The notes: a model not told the origin generated them from the letters alone. A DNA stretch of 64,000 bases from Variovorax sp. PMC12 (GCF_003019815.1 NZ_CP027773.1:2491001-2555000); one strand, 5' to 3'. Counted from the stretch's first letter, positions 9,132 through 20,685 are shown. Translations and numbers: made by a program.

Positions 9132-9879
9132 CGCGCTTCCTTGATCACTTCGCGCACGGCCGCCAGCTGGCGCCGCGACACCGCGACGGGCTCGGGAACG
9201 GCGTCGAGCCTCAGCGCCCAGCCCTCGGCGTCTTCGCCGTCGTCGTATTTCTCGAGCGCGCGAATGGCTGCGCGCGCGACCAGCGCATTGCGGTGAACGC
9301 GCAGGAAGCGGTGCGGATAGCGCTCCTCGAACTCGTTGAGCGAGCCGTCCAGGATGTGGCTGCGCGTGGCGGTGCGCACGGTGAGGTATTTGTATTCGGA
9401 CTTGAGGTAGAGCACTTCGGACAGCGGCACGCGCTCGGCGCGGCCCCGGTCCTGGATCAGCACGGTTTCCGGCGCGGCTTCGGCCTGCAGCGCGCGGCGC
9501 TCCTTCAGGAAGCGCTCGGCCTTCTGCAGCGCCTGCTGCAGGCGCTCGGCGCGCACGGGCTTGGTGAGGTAGTCGACCGCGTCGAGGTCGAAGGCCGTCA
9601 CTGCGTGGGCCGCATGCGCCGTCACGAAAACCACCGCCGGCGCGTCGGCCCGGCTGCGCAGCGCGCGCGCCACCTCGATGCCGTCGATGCCGGGCATGTG
9701 CACGTCGAGCAGCACCAGGTCGAGCGCCATCGTGGCCAGCTGCTGCTGCGCTTCGGCGCCCTGCGCGGCTTCGGCCACCACCTCGGCGCCGGGCGAGCTG
9801 CAGTCGCGCAGCAAGGTGCGCAGGCGCGAACGGGCCAGGGCTTCGTCGTCGACGATGAGTGTCTTCAGTGTGCTCGTGT

Positions 9880-9883
<4 letters not shown>
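9128..9883 (-). CDS. LytTR family response regulator (AlgR-like)
   Basis: The 251-residue protein has an N-terminal receiver domain: DDEALARSRLR holds the acidic pocket, LVLLDVHMPGIDG carries the phosphoacceptor Asp near residue 57, and the conserved Lys is in YLTKPVRAERL. A C-terminal LytTR DNA-binding domain follows (VLYLKSEYKYLTVRTATRSH through FLRVHRNALV). It is probably phosphorylated by the overlapping upstream sensor kinase. In Pseudomonas the homologous AlgR/FimS pair also neighbours argH. Coupling is ATGA at both ends of the gene. Confidence 0.95.
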
Positions 9884-10971
<1,088 letters not shown>

Positions 10972-11018
10972 CAGTTACATCGGGTGACCAACCCATTATT
11001 GCCTCCTGGACGGCTCCC

Positions 11019-12416
11019 ATGACCCAAAACCAACTCGACAAGAAATCCGAAGCCTGGTCGGCACTGTTCTCAGAACCAATGAGCGACCTCGTCAAGCGCT
11101 ACACCTCCAGCGTCTTCTTCGACAAGCGCCTGTGGCAGGCCGATATCCAAGGCTCCCTGGCCCATGCCGGCATGCTGGCCGCGCAGGGGATCATCGGCGT
11201 GCAGGACCACGCCGCGATCGAACGCGGGATGGCGCAGATTCGCGCCGAAATCGAATCCGGCGCCTTCGAATGGAAGCTCGACCTCGAAGACGTGCACCTG
11301 AACATCGAGGCCCGCCTGACCCAGCTGGTGGGCGACGCCGGCAAGCGCCTGCACACCGGCCGCAGCCGCAACGATCAGGTCGCCACCGACGTGCGCCTGT
11401 GGCTGCGCGGCGAGATCGACCTCATCGGCGACCTGCTGGTCGACCTGCAGAAGGCGCTGGTGGACATCGCCGAGAAGAACGTCGACGTGATCCTGCCGGG
11501 CTTCACCCACCTGCAGGTGGCGCAGCCGGTGAGCTTCGGCCACCACATGCTGGCCTACGTGGAAATGTTCAGCCGCGACGCCGAGCGCATGGGCGAAGTG
11601 CGCAGGCGCGTCAACCGCCTGCCGCTGGGCGCCGCCGCGCTCGCCGGCACCAGCTACCCGCTCGACCGCGAACTGGTCGCCAGGACGCTGGGCATGGACG
11701 GCGTGTGCCAGAACAGCCTGGACGCCGTGAGCGACCGCGACTTCGCCATCGAATTCACCGCCGCGGCCAGCCTGTGCATGGTGCACGTGAGCCGCATGAG
11801 CGAGGAACTCATCCTGTGGATGAGCCAGAACTTCGGCTTCATCCAGATCGCCGACCGCTTCACCACGGGCTCGTCGATCATGCCGCAGAAGAAGAACCCC
11901 GACGTGCCCGAGCTGGCGCGCGGCAAGACCGGCCGCGTGGTCGGCCACCTGATGGCGCTCATCACGCTCATGAAGGGCCAGCCGCTGGCCTACAACAAGG
12001 ACAACCAGGAAGACAAGGAGCCGCTGTTCGACACCGTCGACACGCTCAAGGACACCCTGCGCATCTTTGCCGAGATGATCGGCGGCATCACCGTGAAGCC
12101 CGAGGCCATGGAAGCCGCCACGCTGCGCGGCTACGCCACCGCCACCGACCTGGCCGACTACCTGGTGAAGAAGGGCCTGCCCTTCCGCGACGCGCACGAG
12201 ACCGTGGCCCATGCCGTGAAGGCCGCCACCTCGCACAAGGTCGACCTGGCCGAGCTGCCGCTGGCCGTGCTGCAGCAGTTCAACCCGAGCATCGAGAAGG
12301 ACGTGTACGACGTGCTGAGCCTGCGCGGCTCGCTGAACGCGCGCAACATCCTGGGCGGCACCGCCCCGGCTCAGGTGAAGGCGCAAGTGGCGCGCCACCG
12401 CGCCCGTCTCGGTTGA
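11019..12416 (+). CDS. argH: Argininosuccinate lyase
   Basis: This 465-residue enzyme splits argininosuccinate to arginine and fumarate, the last step of arginine synthesis, as a cytosolic homotetramer. The fumarase/aspartase-superfamily signature GSSIMPQKKNPD, with the catalytic Ser, lies near residue 287, and the THLQVAQPVSFGHH segment near residue 160 supplies the active-site His region. The start at MTQNQLDKKSEAW agrees with family length; an upstream in-frame extension is discounted because it overlaps the divergent kinase gene. The divergence from a LytS/LytTR pair parallels the Pseudomonas argH-fimS-algR arrangement. Confidence 0.97.
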   Translation: MTQNQLDKKSEAWSALFSEPMSDLVKRYTSSVFFDKRLWQADIQGSLAHAGMLAAQGIIGVQDHAAIERGMAQIRAEIESGAFEWKLDLEDVHLNIEARLTQLVGDAGKRLHTGRSRNDQVATDVRLWLRGEIDLIGDLLVDLQKALVDIAEKNVDVILPGFTHLQVAQPVSFGHHMLAYVEMFSRDAERMGEVRRRVNRLPLGAAALAGTSYPLDRELVARTLGMDGVCQNSLDAVSDRDFAIEFTAAASLCMVHVSRMSEELILWMSQNFGFIQIADRFTTGSSIMPQKKNPDVPELARGKTGRVVGHLMALITLMKGQPLAYNKDNQEDKEPLFDTVDTLKDTLRIFAEMIGGITVKPEAMEAATLRGYATATDLADYLVKKGLPFRDAHETVAHAVKAATSHKVDLAELPLAVLQQFNPSIEKDVYDVLSLRGSLNARNILGGTAPAQVKAQVARHRARLG

Positions 12417-12443
12417 TCGGCTGATCGCGACCGAAGCGGCACC

Positions 12444-13913
12444 GTGTTCTACGCCATCCCGCTCGAGAACAGACCGAGCTGGCGCAACCCACCGTGGATG
12501 ACGGTGCTGCTGATCCTCCTGAACATGATCGTGTTCTGGGGGCCGCAGCGCAGCGAGGAAAACGCGCGGGAGCGCGCCGCCGAGTACTACGTCAAGAGCG
12601 TGCTGCCCGCGCTGGAGCTGCCGCCCTTCGTCGAATGGCTGGAAAAGACGGACCCGAAGCGCGGCAAGCTGGCCCGGCGCATGCTGCCGCATGAAGAGGC
12701 CTATGCGCAGCTGCTGGAAGGCCTGCAGAACGACAGGAAGTTCCTGGCGAAACTGCGAGCCGACGAGATCGTCAAGCCCGCGAACCCGCGGTACGACGAA
12801 TGGAAGCGCGACCGCCAGCATTACGAGGCGATGCTGCCCGCGCCCTTCACCGCGCGCTGGTCGCAGGACTACAGCAAGGATGCCGAGTTCAAGCCCTGGA
12901 CCTGGATCACCGCCGCCTTCCTGCACGGCAGCACCGGCCACCTGCTGGGCAACATGCTGTTCCTCTTCCTGTTCGGCTTCTCGGTCGAACTGGCACTCGG
13001 CCGCGGTACCTACCTGACGTTCTATCTGCTGGGCGCCGTCGGCGCATCGCTGCTGGCCGGCTGGGCCTATGCCGGCAAGGAGGGCTACGGGCTCGGCGCC
13101 TCGGGCGCCATCTCCGCGCTGATGGGCATGTACGCGGTGATGTACCGCCTGAGGCGCATCCGCTTCTTCTACCAGCTGTTCTTCTATTTCAACTACGTCA
13201 CCGCACCGGCCCTGCTGCTGCTGCCGGCCTGGATCGCCAACGAGCTGATGCAGCACTGGCTGGGCGGCCAGGGCATTGCGTACATGGCCCACCTGGGCGG
13301 GCTGCTGACCGGTGCGGCGCTGATGGCCGGCGCGCTGCTGCTGCGCCGCGTGAAGGCCCCCGAAGCGGCCTCCGCCCCCCAGCCCGACCGCTTCGACGAG
13401 CACGTGGCCGCCGCGCAGAAATACGGCGCCGCGATGAAGTTCGACCGCGCCTGCGCCGAATGGCGCGCCGCCGCCGCCCTGCGCCCCGGCGACGCCGGAA
13501 CGCTGCGCGCCTGGTTCAACACGGCGCGGCTGCAGCCCGCGAGCGACGACTTCCACCATGCCGCGCGCCGCATCTTCCGCCTGCCCGCCACCGACCCGGC
13601 CACGCTCGCGCTGCAGCACGCCAGCTACAAGACCTACCTCGACCAGGCCAGGCCCGGCGCGCGCCTCAAGCCCGACGACATGGCGCGGCTCGCGCGCCGC
13701 TTCGCGCGCATTCGCGAGTTCGGAGACGCCGACAAGCTCTGCCGCATCCTGCTGAAGACGGCGCCTGACCACGCCGAGCTGCCCAACACGCTCTCGGCCT
13801 GCGCCAACGGCCTGCTGCACGCGGGCGAACGCGACCGTGCCGTGAGCCTGCTGCCCGACCTGCTGCGCCTGGCGCCCAACGACATGGTGACGCGCGCCCT
13901 GCAGCGCGCCTGA
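12444..13913 (+). CDS. Rhomboid family intramembrane serine protease with C-terminal helical repeats
   Basis: This 489-residue membrane protein starts with GTG. The rhomboid core spans about residues 150-300: an HGSTGHLLGNMLFL motif (first conserved His and Asn), the catalytic Ser220 in GLGASGAISALMGMY, and the catalytic His283 in AHLGG. A long 130-residue cytosolic or loop region precedes the core, and about 180 residues of TPR-like helices follow. The family cleaves transmembrane substrates within the bilayer; the substrate here is unknown. It follows argH by 27 bp but is functionally unrelated. Confidence 0.92.
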   Translation: MFYAIPLENRPSWRNPPWMTVLLILLNMIVFWGPQRSEENARERAAEYYVKSVLPALELPPFVEWLEKTDPKRGKLARRMLPHEEAYAQLLEGLQNDRKFLAKLRADEIVKPANPRYDEWKRDRQHYEAMLPAPFTARWSQDYSKDAEFKPWTWITAAFLHGSTGHLLGNMLFLFLFGFSVELALGRGTYLTFYLLGAVGASLLAGWAYAGKEGYGLGASGAISALMGMYAVMYRLRRIRFFYQLFFYFNYVTAPALLLLPAWIANELMQHWLGGQGIAYMAHLGGLLTGAALMAGALLLRRVKAPEAASAPQPDRFDEHVAAAQKYGAAMKFDRACAEWRAAAALRPGDAGTLRAWFNTARLQPASDDFHHAARRIFRLPATDPATLALQHASYKTYLDQARPGARLKPDDMARLARRFARIREFGDADKLCRILLKTAPDHAELPNTLSACANGLLHAGERDRAVSLLPDLLRLAPNDMVTRALQRA

Positions 13914-13942
13914 ACACGACAGACGAAAAGGGAAAACCGACG

Positions 13943-14602
13943 ATGCCCCAACCGACCCATCACAAGGCCTGGCAGCGCCACTGGCACGACGTATTCGACG
14001 CCGCGCTGGGCCCCGATGACAAAGAACCGCCCGAGAACGTCGACGAAGATCTCCGGCTGCAATTCGAGTTCGCCAGCCTCGACGCCGAGGCGCGCCGCCG
14101 GGCCTTCTCGGTCTTTCCGCGCCATGAGGAAATGCTCGCGCGGCTGCAGCAATACCAGTCGACGCCGGCGCGCGCCATCGGCCCCGACGAGGCCGTGCAA
14201 CTGCTGCGCGACGGCCTGGCGCTGGTCGAGCCCATGGGCCTCGATGTGCCCGATGCGAACGGCCCCATCGAAGTGCTCGACACCAGCGCGACGACGCTGC
14301 TCAAGGCCTTCTCGGAGGCCGACAGCCCCTTCATCGAACTGCACGACGCGCTCGGCGAGATGGCCCTTCGCGAGACGGGCGAAGCCGGGCAGGACGCCTA
14401 CCACTTCCTGGTCGAGCCGCTCTATCGGCTGGAGACTTCGTACCCGATCCTGCACTGGGTGCTCTGGCCGCTGTGCGCGCCACCCGGCGCGCCGGACGCC
14501 ACCGAGGCCGACTACCGGCTGTGGCGCGGCGGCTGGTCGGCGGGCTGGGGCCGGGACCGGGTCTTCGTGTTCGACCGCCGCAAGGAATTCGGCCTAGCCT
14601 GA
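13943..14602 (+). CDS. Conserved protein of unknown function
   Basis: I do not recognise this 219-residue protein. It has no signal peptide or membrane segment and is acidic with many Glu, Asp and Leu residues. Visible blocks are LRLQFEFASLDAEARRR, the central GPDEAVQLLRDGLALVEPMG and a Trp-rich C-terminus (LHWVLWPLC, LWRGGWSAGWGRDRVF). It follows the rhomboid gene by about 30 bases on the same strand, so it may be co-transcribed. Confidence 0.75.
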   Translation: MPQPTHHKAWQRHWHDVFDAALGPDDKEPPENVDEDLRLQFEFASLDAEARRRAFSVFPRHEEMLARLQQYQSTPARAIGPDEAVQLLRDGLALVEPMGLDVPDANGPIEVLDTSATTLLKAFSEADSPFIELHDALGEMALRETGEAGQDAYHFLVEPLYRLETSYPILHWVLWPLCAPPGAPDATEADYRLWRGGWSAGWGRDRVFVFDRRKEFGLA

Positions 14603-14799
14603 CAGCGGCAGCGCGCGCCGCATCGGCAACAGCCGCGACAAGCCCCTCGGCGCCGAAAGGCCTTGTGTGTCCTCGCCTGCCCGCCGGTGGCACCGCACTT
14701 GCATCGCCGCTCTGTAAAGCTCGCTCGCGGCCGCGCGTTGCATTGAACTCGCAAGCGCGTGCCCGCTCCATTTGGGACCTCCGTCACTTCCCCTGCGCC

Positions 14800-16050
14800 A
14801 TGCACGCCTGCAAAAACTCCCGTTTCCCGTTGCTCATGACCATCGCCGCGGTCTGCGCGCTCGCAACGATCGCCGGCTGCTCACGCACCGACAAGGGCGC
14901 GAGCGCCACCGCGAAGGCCGCCGCCGCACCGGAAAAGGAAGTCGGCACCGTCACCCTCAAGCACGAGACGCTGGCGCAGAGCACCGAGCTGCCCGGCCGC
15001 ACCGCCGCGCCGGTCATCGCGGAGATCCGGCCGCAGGTCGGCGGCATCCTCAAGGAGCGGCTCTTCACCGAAGGCTCGCAGGTCAAGGCCGGCCAGGTGC
15101 TCTACCAGCTCGACCCGGCACCGCTGCAGGCGGCATACGCCAGCGCGCAGGCCAGCGTGCGCAAGGCCGAGTCGGCACTGGCCACCGCGCGCACCGTGGC
15201 GCGCCGCAATGCCGAGCTGGTGAAGATCGACGCCATCAGCCGGCAGGTGTTCGACGAATCCCAGGCCACCGAGCAGCAGGCCGAGGCCGACCTCGGCGTG
15301 GCCCGCGCCGCCGAGCAGACCGCGCGCATCCAGCTCGGCTACACGCGCATCACCTCGCCGATCACCGGCTGGGCCGAGCTGTCGACGGTCACGCCCGGCG
15401 CGCTGGTCACGGCCAACCAGACGGCGGTGCTGACCACGGTGCAGCAGCTCGACCCGATGCATGTGCACGTCACGCAATCGAGCAGCGAGCTGCTGCGGCT
15501 GAAACGCGAACTCGCCAGCGGCCGCCTGCAGCGCGCGAGCGACGCCGAGGCCCGCATCCAGCTGGTGCTGGAAGACGGCAGCAAGTACCCGCATGCCGGC
15601 CGCCTCACCTTCAGCGGCGTCACGGTCGATGCCGGCACCGGCAGCGTCACCCTGCGCGCGGTGGTGCCCAACCCCGACAAGCTGCTGATGCCCGGCATGT
15701 ACGTGCGCGCCGTGCTGCAGGAGGGCACCGACGCCACCGCGCTGCTGGTGCCCCAGCAGGCGGTGACGCGCGCGCCCGACGGCAGCGCGTCGGCACTGGT
15801 GGTCGATGCGGAGAACAAGGTCGCCAAACGCTCCATCCAGGTCGGCCGCGCGGTCGGCACGCGCTGGCAGGTGCTCGAAGGCCTGGCCGCGGGCGACCGC
15901 GTGATGACCGAGGGCTCGCAGCGGGTGAAGGTGGGCGACAAGGTGAAGGTGGTCGAGCTCGGCGCCAAGGCCGCCAGCCCGGCATCCGGCCCCGTGGCAA
16001 GCGCGCAGCCCGACGCCGCCGACGCGGCATCCGACCCCGTGGCGCGCTGA
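14800..16050 (+). CDS. RND efflux periplasmic adaptor subunit (lipoprotein)
   Basis: This 416-residue membrane fusion protein is the AcrA/MexA-type adaptor. A lipoprotein signal ends at TIAGC (Cys27). The barrel-sandwich/lipoyl region (ELPGRTAAPVIAEIRPQVGG), a coiled-coil hairpin (residues ~100-165) and the AcrA-type segment QLGYTRITSPITGWAEL follow, then beta-barrel and membrane-proximal domains. It bridges the inner-membrane pump and outer-membrane channel encoded next, with 9 bp to the pump gene. An internal ATG 12 codons in is an alternative start. No regulator gene lies beside the operon. Confidence 0.95.
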   Translation: MHACKNSRFPLLMTIAAVCALATIAGCSRTDKGASATAKAAAAPEKEVGTVTLKHETLAQSTELPGRTAAPVIAEIRPQVGGILKERLFTEGSQVKAGQVLYQLDPAPLQAAYASAQASVRKAESALATARTVARRNAELVKIDAISRQVFDESQATEQQAEADLGVARAAEQTARIQLGYTRITSPITGWAELSTVTPGALVTANQTAVLTTVQQLDPMHVHVTQSSSELLRLKRELASGRLQRASDAEARIQLVLEDGSKYPHAGRLTFSGVTVDAGTGSVTLRAVVPNPDKLLMPGMYVRAVLQEGTDATALLVPQQAVTRAPDGSASALVVDAENKVAKRSIQVGRAVGTRWQVLEGLAAGDRVMTEGSQRVKVGDKVKVVELGAKAASPASGPVASAQPDAADAASDPVAR

Positions 16051-16059
16051 GGTCCGGCC

Positions 16060-19000
16060 ATGGCTCAGTTTTTCATCGACCGGCCCATCTTCGCGTGGGT
16101 GCTTTCCATCGTCGTCATGCTCGCGGGCCTGATGGCCATCCGCACGCTGCCGCTGGAGCAGTACCCCGACATCGCGCCGCCGCGCGTGTCCATCAACGCC
16201 ACCTACACCGGCGCCTCGGCCAAGACGGTCGAGGACTCGGTCACGCAAGTCATCGAGCAGCAGATGAAGGGCCTGGACAACCTGCTCTACATGCAGGCGA
16301 CCAGCAACTCGTCGGGCGTGGCGCGGCTGTCGCTCACCTTCGACGCCGGCACCAACATCGACGTGGCCCAGATGCAGGTGCAGAACAAGCTGCAGCAGGC
16401 CATGTCGCGCCTGCCGCAGCAGGTGCAGAGCCGCGGCGTCACCGTCACCAAGGGCGGCAACGACTTCCTGATGATCGTGTCGATGTACTCCGGCGACGGC
16501 AGCGCCTCGGCGGTGGACGTGGGCGACTACATCTCCAGCAACCTGGTGGACGTGATCAGCCGCATCGACGGCGTGGGCGAGGTGCAGACGCTGGGCACCG
16601 GCTACGCCATGCGCCTGTGGCTCGACCCCGACAAGCTGCGCAAATATGCGCTCATTCCCTCCGACGTGAGCGCCGCCATCACCGCGCAGAACGCGCAGGT
16701 CTCGGCCGGCCAGCTGGGCGCGCTGCCCGCGGCCGCCGGGCAGCAGCTCAACGCCACCATCACCGCGCGCAGCAAGCTGCAGACAGCCGAGCAGTTCGAG
16801 AACGTGGTGCTGCGCTCCACGCCCGACGGCGCCGTGGTCCGCCTGAAAGACGTGGCGCGCGTGGAACTGGGCGCGGAGAACCTCACCGTGCGCTCGCAGC
16901 TCGGCGGGCGCCCCGGCGCGGGCCTGGGCGTGGTGCTGGCCGACGGCGCCAACGCGGTGCAGGTGGCCGAGGCGGTGAAGGCCAGGATCGAGGAGCTCAA
17001 GCCGCTCTTCCCCAACCAGCTGCAGACCTTCGTGAGCTACGACACCACGCCCTTCGTGAGCGCCTCCATCGACGAGGTGGTCAAGGCGCTGCTGGAGGCC
17101 ATGCTGCTGGTGGTGCTGGTGATGTACGTGTTCCTGCAGAACCTGCGCGCCACGCTCATTCCGGCCATTGCGGTGCCGGTGGTGCTGCTGGGCACCTTCG
17201 GCGTGCTGTCGCTGGCGGGCTATTCGATCAACACGCTTACCATGTTCGGCATGGTGCTGGCCATCGGCCTGCTGGTGGACGACGCCATCGTGGTGGTGGA
17301 GAACGTCGAGCGCGTGATGCACGAGGAAGGGCTCTCGCCCAAGGAGGCCACGCGCAAGTCGATGGCCGAGATCACGCCCGCGCTGGTGGGCATTGCGCTG
17401 GTGCTGTCGGCGGTGTTCATTCCGATGGCTTTCTTCGGCGGCTCAACCGGGGTCATCTACCGGCAGTTCTCGATCACCATCGTCTCGGCGATGGCGCTGT
17501 CGGTGTTCGTGGCGCTCACGCTCACGCCGGCGCTGTGCGCCACCCTGCTCAAGCCGGTGCACAAGGGCGAACATGCGGTGCCGCGCCGCGGGCTGCTGGG
17601 GCGGCTTGACCGCTTCTTCGCGGCCTTCAACCGCGGCTTCGACAGGAGCGCGGACCGCTACGAAGGCATCGTCGGCGGCATCGTGCGGCGCGGCAAGCGC
17701 AGCCTGGTGGTGTACCTGCTGATCGCGGGCGTGATGGCGCTGCTGTTCATACGCCTGCCCACCTCGTTCCTGCCCGACGAAGACCAGGCCTTCCTGCAGG
17801 TGCAGGTGACCCTGCCGCCGGGCGCCTCGAATGCGCGGCTGCAGCCGGTGGTCGAGCAGGTGCAGCAGTACTTCGGCAAGCAGGCCGAGGTGCTGAGCGT
17901 GAACGTCATCACGGGGCAGAACGGCGACCAGAGCTCGGCGCGCGCCTTCGTCAAGCTCAAGGACTGGTCCGAGCGCACCGGCGCGGGCCAGTCGGCGGCC
18001 GAGCTGGCGCGGCGCGCCAACAAGGACCTGTCGACGGTGCGCGATGCGCGCGTCTTCGTGCTGCTGCCGCCGGCGGTGCGCGGGCTGGGCGCCAACGCGG
18101 GCTTCAACTTCCACCTGAAGGACATCAACGGCCTGGGCCACGAGGCGCTGGTGAAGGCGCGCGACCAGGCCATCGAGCTGCTGGGCCAGCGGCCCGAAGT
18201 CGCCAACGTGCGCAGCAACAACCTGGACGACACGCCCGAGTTCGCGGTGGACATCGACGACGCGCGCGCCGGCGCGCTGAGCCTGGCCACGTCGGACATC
18301 GACAGCACGCTGTCGAGCGCCATGGGCGGCACCTACATCAACGACTTCCTCGACAAGGGCCGCGTCAAGCGCGTGTACATGCAGGGCGACACCGACTTCC
18401 GCATGCTGCCCGCCGACATCGACCGCTGGAGCGTGCGCAACAGCCTGGGCCAGATGGTGCCGTTCCCGTCGTTCTCCAGCTCGCGCTGGAGCTACGGCTC
18501 GCCGCAGCTGCAGCGCTACAACGGCAGCCCGAGCTACGAGTTCGTGGGCGACGCGGCGCCGGGCGTGAGCTCGGGCGACGCCATGGCCGCGGTGGACGCG
18601 GTGATGAAGCAGATGCCGCCCGGCATCGGCTACGAGTGGACCGGCGCGTCGCTGCAGGAGCGGCTTTCGGGCGCGCAGGCGCCGCTGCTCTACGCCATCT
18701 CGATCCTGTTCGTGTTCCTGTGCCTGGCCGCGCTGTACGAAAGCTGGTCGGTGCCGTTCTCGGTGATCCTGGTGGTGCCGCTGGGCATCGTGGGGGCGCT
18801 GCTGTTCACCAGCCTGCGCGGGCTGAGCAACGACGTGTACTTCCAGGTCGGCCTGCTGACCACGGTGGGGCTGTCGTCGAAGAACGCGATCCTGATCGTG
18901 GAGTTCGCCAAGCAGCTGCAGGAGCAGGGCAAGGGCGTGGTCGAGGCCACGCTGCAGGCGGTGCGCCTGCGGCTGCGGCCCATCCTCATGACCTCGCTGG

Positions 19001-19230
19001 CCTTCGGCTTCGGCGTGCTGCCGCTGGCCATCGGCACCGGCGCGGGCGCGGGTGGCCGCCAGTCGATCGGCACCGCGGTGCTGGGCGGCATGGTGGTGGG
19101 CACCGCGCTGGGCATCTTCTTCGTGCCGCTGTTCTTCGCGCTGATCCGCGGCTGGCTGGAGGGCCGGCGCAAGGCCAGGCCCGCGCAGGAAACCGTTGCC
19201 GGTACCACGGCTGAACAGGGAGGCCACTGA
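16060..19230 (+). CDS. Multidrug efflux RND permease (AcrB/MexB-type, HAE-1)
   Basis: At 1056 residues this has normal HAE-1 length. It begins with the typical MAQFFIDRPIFAWVLSI and has 12 transmembrane helices with two large periplasmic loops. The proton-relay pair Asp407-Asp408 in GLLVDDAIVVVENVERVM matches AcrB numbering, and the partner Lys region is in TM10 (LSSKNAILIVEFAK). It exports hydrophobic drugs, bile salts or solvents by proton antiport through the tripartite complex formed with the flanking gene products. The stop and the next start overlap as TGATG. Confidence 0.97.
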   Translation: MAQFFIDRPIFAWVLSIVVMLAGLMAIRTLPLEQYPDIAPPRVSINATYTGASAKTVEDSVTQVIEQQMKGLDNLLYMQATSNSSGVARLSLTFDAGTNIDVAQMQVQNKLQQAMSRLPQQVQSRGVTVTKGGNDFLMIVSMYSGDGSASAVDVGDYISSNLVDVISRIDGVGEVQTLGTGYAMRLWLDPDKLRKYALIPSDVSAAITAQNAQVSAGQLGALPAAAGQQLNATITARSKLQTAEQFENVVLRSTPDGAVVRLKDVARVELGAENLTVRSQLGGRPGAGLGVVLADGANAVQVAEAVKARIEELKPLFPNQLQTFVSYDTTPFVSASIDEVVKALLEAMLLVVLVMYVFLQNLRATLIPAIAVPVVLLGTFGVLSLAGYSINTLTMFGMVLAIGLLVDDAIVVVENVERVMHEEGLSPKEATRKSMAEITPALVGIALVLSAVFIPMAFFGGSTGVIYRQFSITIVSAMALSVFVALTLTPALCATLLKPVHKGEHAVPRRGLLGRLDRFFAAFNRGFDRSADRYEGIVGGIVRRGKRSLVVYLLIAGVMALLFIRLPTSFLPDEDQAFLQVQVTLPPGASNARLQPVVEQVQQYFGKQAEVLSVNVITGQNGDQSSARAFVKLKDWSERTGAGQSAAELARRANKDLSTVRDARVFVLLPPAVRGLGANAGFNFHLKDINGLGHEALVKARDQAIELLGQRPEVANVRSNNLDDTPEFAVDIDDARAGALSLATSDIDSTLSSAMGGTYINDFLDKGRVKRVYMQGDTDFRMLPADIDRWSVRNSLGQMVPFPSFSSSRWSYGSPQLQRYNGSPSYEFVGDAAPGVSSGDAMAAVDAVMKQMPPGIGYEWTGASLQERLSGAQAPLLYAISILFVFLCLAALYESWSVPFSVILVVPLGIVGALLFTSLRGLSNDVYFQVGLLTTVGLSSKNAILIVEFAKQLQEQGKGVVEATLQAVRLRLRPILMTSLAFGFGVLPLAIGTGAGAGGRQSIGTAVLGGMVVGTALGIFFVPLFFALIRGWLEGRRKARPAQETVAGTTAEQGGH

Positions 19231-20663
19231 TGACGAAGCGCGCATTCCCCCTGCGCTCGCTGGCCCTCTCGGCCATGGCCTCGGCCGTGCTCGCGGGCTG
19301 CGTCAACCTCGCGCCCGAATACACCGCGCCCGCATCGCCGGTGCCGCAGGCACTGCCCTCTTCCGGTGTCGAGGCGCCGACGCCGATCGACGTGGGCTGG
19401 CGCAGCTTCTTCGTCGAGCCCCGGCTGCGCGGCACCATCGAGCTTGCGCTCGCCAACAACCGAGACCTGCGCGTGGCGGCGCTCAACATCGAGCGCGCGC
19501 GGGCGCAGTACGGCATTGCGCGCGCCGGCCTGTTCCCCACCGTGGAAGCCGGCGCCAGCGGCAGCCGCTCGCGCACGCCGGGCAGCCTGTCGACCAGCGG
19601 CGAGGCGCGCATCGGCTCGCAGTACAGCGCCGACCTCGGCCTCACCAGCTACGAGATCGATTTGTTCGGCCGCGTGCGCAACCTCGGCGAATCGGCGCTG
19701 CAGAGCTACTTCCAGACCGAGGAGACACGGCGCAGCACGCAGATCAGCCTGGTCGCATCGGTCGCGACCGCATGGCTGCAACTGGCGGCCGACGAGCAGC
19801 GCCTGCTGCTCGCGCGCAACACGCTGGAGAGCCAGCGCAAGTCTTTCGACCTGGTGGAGCGCAGCCACCAACTGGGCGCGCAATCGGGCCTGGCGCTGGC
19901 GCAGGCGCGCAGCACGGTGGACGCCGCGCGCGCCGACGCGGCGGCGTTCGACAGCCAGGTCGAGCAGGACCGCAACGCGCTCGCGCTGCTGGTCGGCGCG
20001 ATGCCGCCGGCCGACCTGCTGCCTGCGGCGCCCGCTTCGGACACCGCGGCACCGGCCACCGCCGCACAGCTGCTGGTGCCGCCGCCGGGCCTGCCCTCAA
20101 GCGTGCTGCAGCGGCGCCCGGATGTACGCGCCGCCGAGCACGCCCTGCGCGCGAGCAATGCCGACATCGGCGCCGCGCGTGCGGCGTTCTTCCCGCGCAT
20201 CGCGCTCACCGCGTCGGCGGGCACGGCGAGCAGCACGCTGTCGGGCCTGTTCGCGGGCGGCAGCAAGGCCTGGAGCTTCGCGCCCTCGATCAGCGTGCCG
20301 ATCTTCGACGGCGGCGCCAACCGCGCCAACCTTCGGGTGGCCGAGGCGCAGCAGAAGATCCAGATCGCCACCTACGAGAAGACGGTGCAGACCGCCTTCC
20401 GCGAAGTGGCCGACGCATTGGCCGAACGCCGCACGCTGGCCGAGCGGCTCGACGCGCAGCGTTCGCTGCTGGACGCCACCTCGCGCAGCTTCGAGCTGTC
20501 GCAGTCGCTGTTCAGGAGCGGCGCCAGCAGCTACCTCGACGTGCTCGACGCGCAGCGTGCCTTCTACGCCGCGCAGCAGACGCTGATCGGCCTGCAGCTC
20601 ACGGAGCAGACCAACCGGCTGACGATCTACAAGACGCTGGGCGGCGGCTGGGAAGAGAGTTGA
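19230..20663 (+). CDS. Efflux outer membrane lipoprotein (OprM/NodT family)
   Basis: This 477-residue TolC-like channel is the third part of the RND pump. The lipobox VLAGC places the acylated Cys at residue 24. Two outer-membrane-efflux repeats follow: PRLRGTIELALANNRDLRVA starts the first, and RRPDVRAAEHALRASNADIG starts the second. Overlap of start and upstream stop (TGATG) shows translational coupling. The channel trimerises in the outer membrane with a long periplasmic helical barrel. Confidence 0.95.
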   Translation: MTKRAFPLRSLALSAMASAVLAGCVNLAPEYTAPASPVPQALPSSGVEAPTPIDVGWRSFFVEPRLRGTIELALANNRDLRVAALNIERARAQYGIARAGLFPTVEAGASGSRSRTPGSLSTSGEARIGSQYSADLGLTSYEIDLFGRVRNLGESALQSYFQTEETRRSTQISLVASVATAWLQLAADEQRLLLARNTLESQRKSFDLVERSHQLGAQSGLALAQARSTVDAARADAAAFDSQVEQDRNALALLVGAMPPADLLPAAPASDTAAPATAAQLLVPPPGLPSSVLQRRPDVRAAEHALRASNADIGAARAAFFPRIALTASAGTASSTLSGLFAGGSKAWSFAPSISVPIFDGGANRANLRVAEAQQKIQIATYEKTVQTAFREVADALAERRTLAERLDAQRSLLDATSRSFELSQSLFRSGASSYLDVLDAQRAFYAAQQTLIGLQLTEQTNRLTIYKTLGGGWEES

Positions 20664-20685
20664 CGGGAGGCCTGAGCGGCCGCCT

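Noticed and set aside
11070..13820. A long minus-strand frame over argH and the rhomboid gene
   Set aside because: Low-complexity composition and full overlap with two well-supported genes.
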